A DNA stretch of 64,000 nucleotides from Rosa chinensis (lineage: Eukaryota > Streptophyta > Magnoliopsida > Rosales > Rosaceae), in NCBI RefSeq assembly GCF_002994745.2, contig NC_037091.1:28216289-28280288 (forward strand), given 5' to 3'. Of the stretch, positions 58,701 through 64,000 are shown piece after piece. Both the position numbers and the translations under genes were made by a program. A model generated the notes under the pieces. It had not been told where the DNA came from, did no database searches, and saw only the letters and a program-made list of their open reading frames with translations. Numbering within the stretch: the stretch's first letter is position 1; each line of letters starts with the position of its first letter.

Positions 58701-59807
58701 TCAAACAGATAAGGTACCTTGCACCCCCGCGTTCTGCTGGCCAATAGCAATCACCCTCGCATGTCCCTGAGGATGTTGCCTCTGCTGATCCCTCTGTCTC
58801 ATACCCTGAGGTCGGGTACACTCAATAGCCAAATGCCCTACTTGTCCACAATTATAGCACGACCTAGGTTTCGGCTTCAAACATTGCCTCGCCATATGGC
58901 CCACTTCCTTGCAGTTATAACATGTTAAGAGTGCCACCTGCCCGTTAGGTGCAACCCCAACAGGTGCAGCTGCCACTCTACCTGGCGCCTGCTGATGAGT
59001 CCTCTACCTCTTCCAGAACCCACCCTGATTATCTGTCCCTTCATTGTTCACAACAATTGCCTTTCCCTTCCTTCGAAGGTCTCTGTCAGCCGACTCATGT
59101 TCCTAGAAAGTCAGATTCTCCTGTTCAATGGCCATAGCCTTAACGAAAATGAGCTCCATCACCTTCAGTTCCAGAACAGCAACATCGAGCCGGATTGAAG
59201 CATTCAGTCCCCACTGAAACTTCATAGCTAAGCTCTCAACATCCATCTGCCGCACAAAGTGATACAATCTTGAGAACTCAGCCTCATACTCCCTCACACT
59301 CTTAGTCCCTTGGACTAACGAGATAAATTCCCTTTCCAACTGCTCCCTTATTGAAGGCGGAAAGTACTTATTTCTGAACAGTTCCACAAACTCATTCTAA
59401 GTCAGGGTGGACACATCCATAACTCTCTGTGTACCATTCCACCACACCCGTGCATCTCCTTGGAGCATAAATGTGGCAATCTTTCTCTTCTCAATGTCGT
59501 CGCAAACGACCATCTCGAAGTAGATCTTCATGTTCTCGATCCATTGATCTGCCAACATGTGATCAGTACCTCCCTGGAATGGAACTCCTCCCAACCTCGA
59601 AACCTCCTTTGCCAACTTCGACAAATTAGTAGGATCTTCAACATTCACAACCTCCACAATAGGTGGGATAGGCAGCCCAACATTCGATGCCTCGATATCA
59701 TTCTCAAACATCTCTTCAACAGGAGGAGGAATCCTGCCCCTACCTCTGGCCCTACCCCTGCCTCTGGGTCTACCTCGACCCCTAGCTCGTCCTCCTTGTG
59801 AATCCAT
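58701..59807 (-). pseudogene. Broken gag of family B Ty3/gypsy element
   Basis: A gag reading frame of about 369 codons kept in one frame but interrupted by stops near 59397, 59103 and about 59010. It starts MDSQGGRARGRGRPRGRG, an arginine-glycine-rich leader, then the gag core (DQWIENMKIYF, RVWWNG, FVELFRNKYFPPSIREQL, EYEAEFSRL), and ends with two CCHC zinc knuckles, [14 protein letters not shown] and [14 protein letters not shown], near 58820-58920. The first stop, after TLT and before NEFVELF, sits where relatives have tryptophan, consistent with a TGG to TAG change. Protease and the rest of pol are absent after the knuckles. Gag type matches Tekay/Del-like chromoviruses. Confidence 0.9.
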
Positions 59808-60173
59808 AACCTAAGGAGCATAGCAACCTTGGTTAATACTTGTAAAATCTTCAAACACAAGTATAAGTCATCGCTATGACTAAATCAACCACACACTACG
59901 TCAGAAGATACAATTCTATCCCCTACGTAAACAAGAGTTAAATCTAAAGGTCCTCATTCCTCAAAAGGCTATAACTCCTAGAAGCTACCTTAAGCTCCTA
60001 TAAATTATTCACTAAGCCAACACTACCCTGAAGACTCACATTCCAACACTCATTGCATACCCAATGACTATATCAATACCGAAGAGCATCAGATGGGGAT
60101 CTGCTGCAGACGGGCCATCACTCGAGGAGTATTGATTGTCACCAAATATGCACCTTACGCTCTGATACCAAAC
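59808..60173 (-). other. Family B leader and tRNA-iMet primer-binding site
   Basis: Leader between the 5' LTR and gag. Positions 60159-60170 read, on the minus strand, TGGTATCAGAGC, the initiator methionine tRNA primer site, 3 nt from the LTR end. The phrase GGGCCATCACTCG at about 60114 is shared with the family A leader at 7355, showing that A and B are related. Confidence 0.85.
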
Positions 60174-61129
60174 TGTCACGCCCCTGATTTTACACACAAG
60201 AAAATCGATATATATAATCCCATAATTATACATGCGTGAACGTTCAGTCATCAATACAAAATACCTAGAATCTTTTTCCTTTTAAACCAAGTACATATTG
60301 ATGCCCTGAACCCTCAAAGTTAATATACACTCGCTCCATAGAGTTATATATTACAATGCTTACGAATTTAATTGTCAACAACAAATAAAACGTAAATACA
60401 GCTCAGAGTAACTATACAACGGAAGTCCTTATCAACGGTAAAGTCACAAAGATAGCTTCCTACCGTAAAGCTGCAAAAGCGCCACCTCAGCTTCAGCCAC
60501 GATTTTCCTGACCTGCAGGATTAACCCCTACACCATTCCATTGAATAGTGCACCGGGTTGCCACACAACAAACCCGGTAAGCTTATGAAGCTCGTATGAG
60601 TAACTCAAAACCAATTACACAAATTTCACAAAAGCCTCCTACTCATAACCTCAATCCTAGCATCCAATTACACAAATTACGGTCAAACAAGACTTCTTCA
60701 AGCAATGTTTGACGCCATCCTAAAGCGTTACGGCGAATTCCAGCATCACACTCATTCCCTTTTCCCCCCCTTAGGAGCTTTTGTCATCAACATGACATCA
60801 AAGGTGAAAATCAAAGAATCACCTTCCTATCCTCAACACATAGTACAATTCGTCACCACTATGCTCTTAAGATAAATCAAACCATCAATCAATACAATCA
60901 AGAAGAAACAAGGCAATCACATATCAAACAAGCAAAACGAATCATAGTAACCCCTGCATATAATTTAGTTCAGGAGGTCACATTAAGTCAAGCAATTCAA
61001 GACAAAGTAGTCATCGAAGTCCCACACGCTGACGTCTGTAGGTAACCCCAACCATCACAGCAGTCCTCTCGATCTTTGTTAACTTAATAACAACTCAGCT
61101 CCGCTACCGAGCAATCATCACGCTGATCA

Positions 61130-61262
61130 TCACCAAGATTTCAAGGATCATCACATAGATTCACGCAGATATCGCCAATCATCGCACAGATAACGATCAT
61201 CACATAGATTTCGCTGGTCATCACATAGATAGCGATCATCACATAGATTTCAACCATCCTAC
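61130..61262. repeat. Irregular short tandem repeat in LTR B3
   Basis: Six or more units of the type GATCATCACATAGATTTC, 17-20 bp each, with variation. Confidence 0.85.
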
Positions 61263-61480
61263 TCATATTCCTACACAAGCTACACAGATATTTCTATACA
61301 AGCTTGACATAACAATCGTCACAGAGATTCACCACGAAGTCACTAATACATGAATATATATGTGTATATATATATCCCATAATATATATATAGACACACA
61401 TAGTCATCCACTTAGAAATGCCACTAATACCAACTATAGTCGTAGTTAACCTAATAACTCCAAGACAATAGGGTAATCAT

Positions 61481-61610
61481 GTTCATAACAAATATCGATC
61501 ATATTCATAACAAATATCGATCCTACTCATAACAAATATCAATCCTACTCATAAAAAATATCGATCCTACTCATAACAAATATCGATCCTGCTCATAACA
61601 TATATCATGA
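61481..61610. repeat. 22-bp tandem repeat, six units
   Basis: CATAACAAATATCGATCCTACT and variants start at 61484, 61506, 61528, 61550, 61572 and 61594, an exact 22-bp period. Confidence 0.93.
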
Positions 61611-62988
61611 GATTTACTCACCAAACGATAAAGGTATTCCATTCATTAATGAACCTTGTGAGATTACTCACCTCGAAACTCCCGCTGCGTCTTCAATTCA
61701 GGACAAGGCAGCCAATCCACAAAATAGCCGTCCAAGGAGTACTACGTCACGTACCTAAAGAATTACAGCTCTCATTCAGTGAACGAATCACAAGGGATAA
61801 CGTTCAAAACCCTAAATCGAACCAAAATTCCCAAGGTGACGCCAAATGAGGCGAAACCACATCCGAGACCTCCCAAAGTCCCCGGAATACGTCCACGATC
61901 GATGTGACCAAACAACAAGTCGATCGGACGCTCGAATCCTCACGGATAGAATAAATCGATCGGTATGAAACTGCAAAAATCATAACAATTCCATACGAAC
62001 TCCAAAATTTGCATATTATATATTGAAACGCTCGTATCAACGAGTAGAACATATATAATACCAAAAACAGTTCCTTAAGTGGCCGGAACACTGCCGGAAC
62101 GCCGCCACAGACGGTGGTGCACCGCCGCCGGCCAAAACTCAATATTTCACAAAACTCCCAACATCAAAGTTCTTCATCTAAGCATGCTTGTGAACTTTCC
62201 TAACTAGCTCGAAGTCAGAAAACAAGCATAAAGGGTCGAAAACTACCTCACAAGCCGTGAACAGTAATCCAATCCGAGTTGATCGAAGTTTCACGTGAAT
62301 CGATCCAAACAACCACCAAGGATCGATCAATGAGGCTGCTCTGAGCTCAACCAAGAAGACTTGAAGCCTCGCTGACATCGGAACAAGGAATTCCGACCGG
62401 GTCCGAAATCCACAAACTGAACCGCCTTGCAGCGCCGCTGTGGAGGAGAATCGGCGCTAGAGGACACCAGAGGGACTACCAGACGGAGGAGACGATCCTA
62501 TCTGGAAAGTTTCGTCGCCGGAGACCGCCGCAGTTCACAGGAAAAGTCGGGTCGGACCGTCCGAGTTCGGGTCGGGTCAGTCGAATTATTTCGATTCTGA
62601 AGGTGCAGCCGAGAGAGAAGAGAGAGAGAAAGTAAACTTCCGAAAATGGAAGTAATGAAAATAGTAAGTTTCCAACTTGGGAAACTTCTATTTATACCAA
62701 AATGGAAATTCCTTCCAATGGCCATAACTTTCTCATACGAACTCTGATTCTCGCGTTCCACATATCCACGAACTCGTATCGACGCACTCTACAACTTTCG
62801 TGAAGGAAGTTTTCGGAGAATCCCAACATATAAAAAGTCAACCTTGAGCCCCCCCTAATGTCATACTTCTGAATAGAAATTCATCCAAAAACTTCCGCTC
62901 CATCCACGAGCCACGAAACCGTCTAATAACCATAATTTAGATTCCAGAAAATCCTCGGAAAATAATTACGAATTTCCGGGGTATCACA

Positions 62989-63129
62989 CAAAGACTTGAA
63001 ACTAGAGGATGGAGAGAAAGCTTGACGTTATGGAGAGAATTTTCTGAATGAAGAGGTGTGTTGTGGTGTTGTGGTTTCTGAATTGTGTAGAGAATGCTCC
63101 TATTTATAGGAGGATGGCAACTTAGTCTC
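62989..63129 (-). mobile_element. Inverted family D LTR fragment
   Basis: Reverse complement of about 54290-54430 in the D LTR, including its TATA region (plus strand CCTATTTATAGG near 63100). Together with 55944-56072 it suggests one inverted D LTR later split by the CACTA remnant and the B3 element, with part deleted. Confidence 0.85.
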
Positions 63130-63135
63130 AAAAAT

Positions 63136-64000
63136 TGATGCTGCTGAAATAGCCTCACAATTTAACCCTGCAAAATGTAGTTGTCAGTATAGGATAAGCA
63201 GGGATCGTTCAGTCCGAGGATTGTAGGGTACACCTACACTAAAAGGTCAATTAACAAATAAAAGAATAAAATGGGGGGTTTTGAAATTTGGTTCTAATCT
63301 ACTTAAAATAAAAACAAAACAAATAAAATTATATACAATGATCGACTTCCGTAACCTAGACCACTACCACTCGGAAATTATTAAGTGTAAAAACAGAAAA
63401 TTCATTTCAACATGCTACAAAAACGTGCCCATCTTAAATGCTAGATAAGAGCCCAAATGAAAAGCTGTCATGGTCCAATCCATTTATCTGATCCGGTCTT
63501 CGAATCAACTCACACGTGCAAATTAACCATTACTCATAGCAATTAACACGTAATTTCCAAAATTGTTTAATCATTAAAATATGATTTTTACCACTCTTTA
63601 GAACTAATTACTACTTGTTTAACTCAGCGTCTTAACAAATAATAATTACTCTTGGCAAATTAAGCAAACACACATGAATACTCAGTGTGATTCTAGCATG
63701 CAAACTTATTAACCTAACTCTGAAAATTACCTAAACACGTAAAAGGGCACAAGATTATAACATGCATCATCAAAGAATTCTTGAAATTAACTCAATAATA
63801 AACTGAAAATCTCAAAAATATTAATAAAAATATTCTGAAAATCTCATGTCTCCAATTACACAACTCACAAATCCAAACACACAAAACCGAAACAATAATT
63901 ATAAGTAGAGTCATAGTTACACTTTTGAAGCTTTCCTCAGCGGCTTAGCAACATGGTGATGAACTCGTCTCCGCTATGGTGGTGGAGCATCCTTGACTCA
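63136..64000 (-). mobile_element. Family C2 LTR, minus orientation, cut by window end
   Basis: Starts TGATGCTGCTGAAATAGCC after a remnant CAAAAAT of a primer-binding region and matches the reverse complement of the C2 LTR from 29774 backwards, including the GGACCGTGACAGC-type variant region and the GTGATGAACTCGTCTC end piece. It is joined head-on to a D LTR fragment. Confidence 0.9.

Larger units (their letters stand above)
60174..62988 (-). mobile_element. Family B 5' LTR (copy B3)
   Basis: A 2815-bp complete LTR, TGTCACGCCC...GTATCACA on the plus strand, homologous to solo LTRs B1 and B2. TATA-like box (minus strand TATAAATAG) at about 62687-62696. It contains its own tandem repeats (61130-61262 and 61481-61610). 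Confidence 0.92.

Overview
This window is plant nuclear DNA, most likely from a eudicot, and almost all of it is nested transposable elements. The evidence is several families of Ty3/gypsy LTR retrotransposons, a LINE-1 reverse transcriptase remnant, two CACTA DNA transposons (one carrying intron-containing pieces of plant genes), a foldback Mutator-like element and a plant-type tRNA-Asp sequence. I see no intact host gene. The only long intact reading frame is the 1867-aa Gag-Pol of a young Athila-type element. A genus cannot be assigned from the sequence alone.

Layout. Positions 1-13423 are a minus-strand LTR element (family A, tRNA-iMet primer site, about 3 kb LTRs, non-coding interior) that landed in a LINE. 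Two solo LTRs of a second family (B) sit in it in opposite orientations, each with a perfect 5-bp target duplication. Positions 13424-14664 are the degenerate LINE. Positions 14665-29774 are a rearranged cluster of family C LTRs (TGAT...ATCA ends, tRNA-Asp primer site). The LTRs lie head to head, joined through their primer-binding sites, and one junction contains an entire tRNA-Asp copy. A 5170-bp CACTA element (23500-28669) interrupts this cluster. Positions 28771-34183 are a non-coding family C element on the plus strand. Positions 34269-55943 are family D on the plus strand, also non-coding, hit by the 14.57-kb autonomous element E (36660-51228, minus strand, TSD AGCCT) and by a 1393-bp foldback element (51517-52909). 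Positions 55944-64000 hold inverted D and C LTR pieces, a truncated second CACTA, and a B-family element that keeps only a broken gag.

How the parts relate. Families C, D and E share the tRNA-Asp primer site, the LTR start TGATAGGAGCA, the polypurine tract AAGTGTGGGGG, a conserved 5' leader (C1, D and E) and several internal boxes. Only E encodes proteins. The simplest reading is that E-like elements supplied the enzymes and that C and D are gag-pol-less derivatives. The inverted LTR joins, one with a complete tRNA, look like products of aberrant reverse transcription that were fixed in the genome. A and B form a separate system with tRNA-iMet primer sites.
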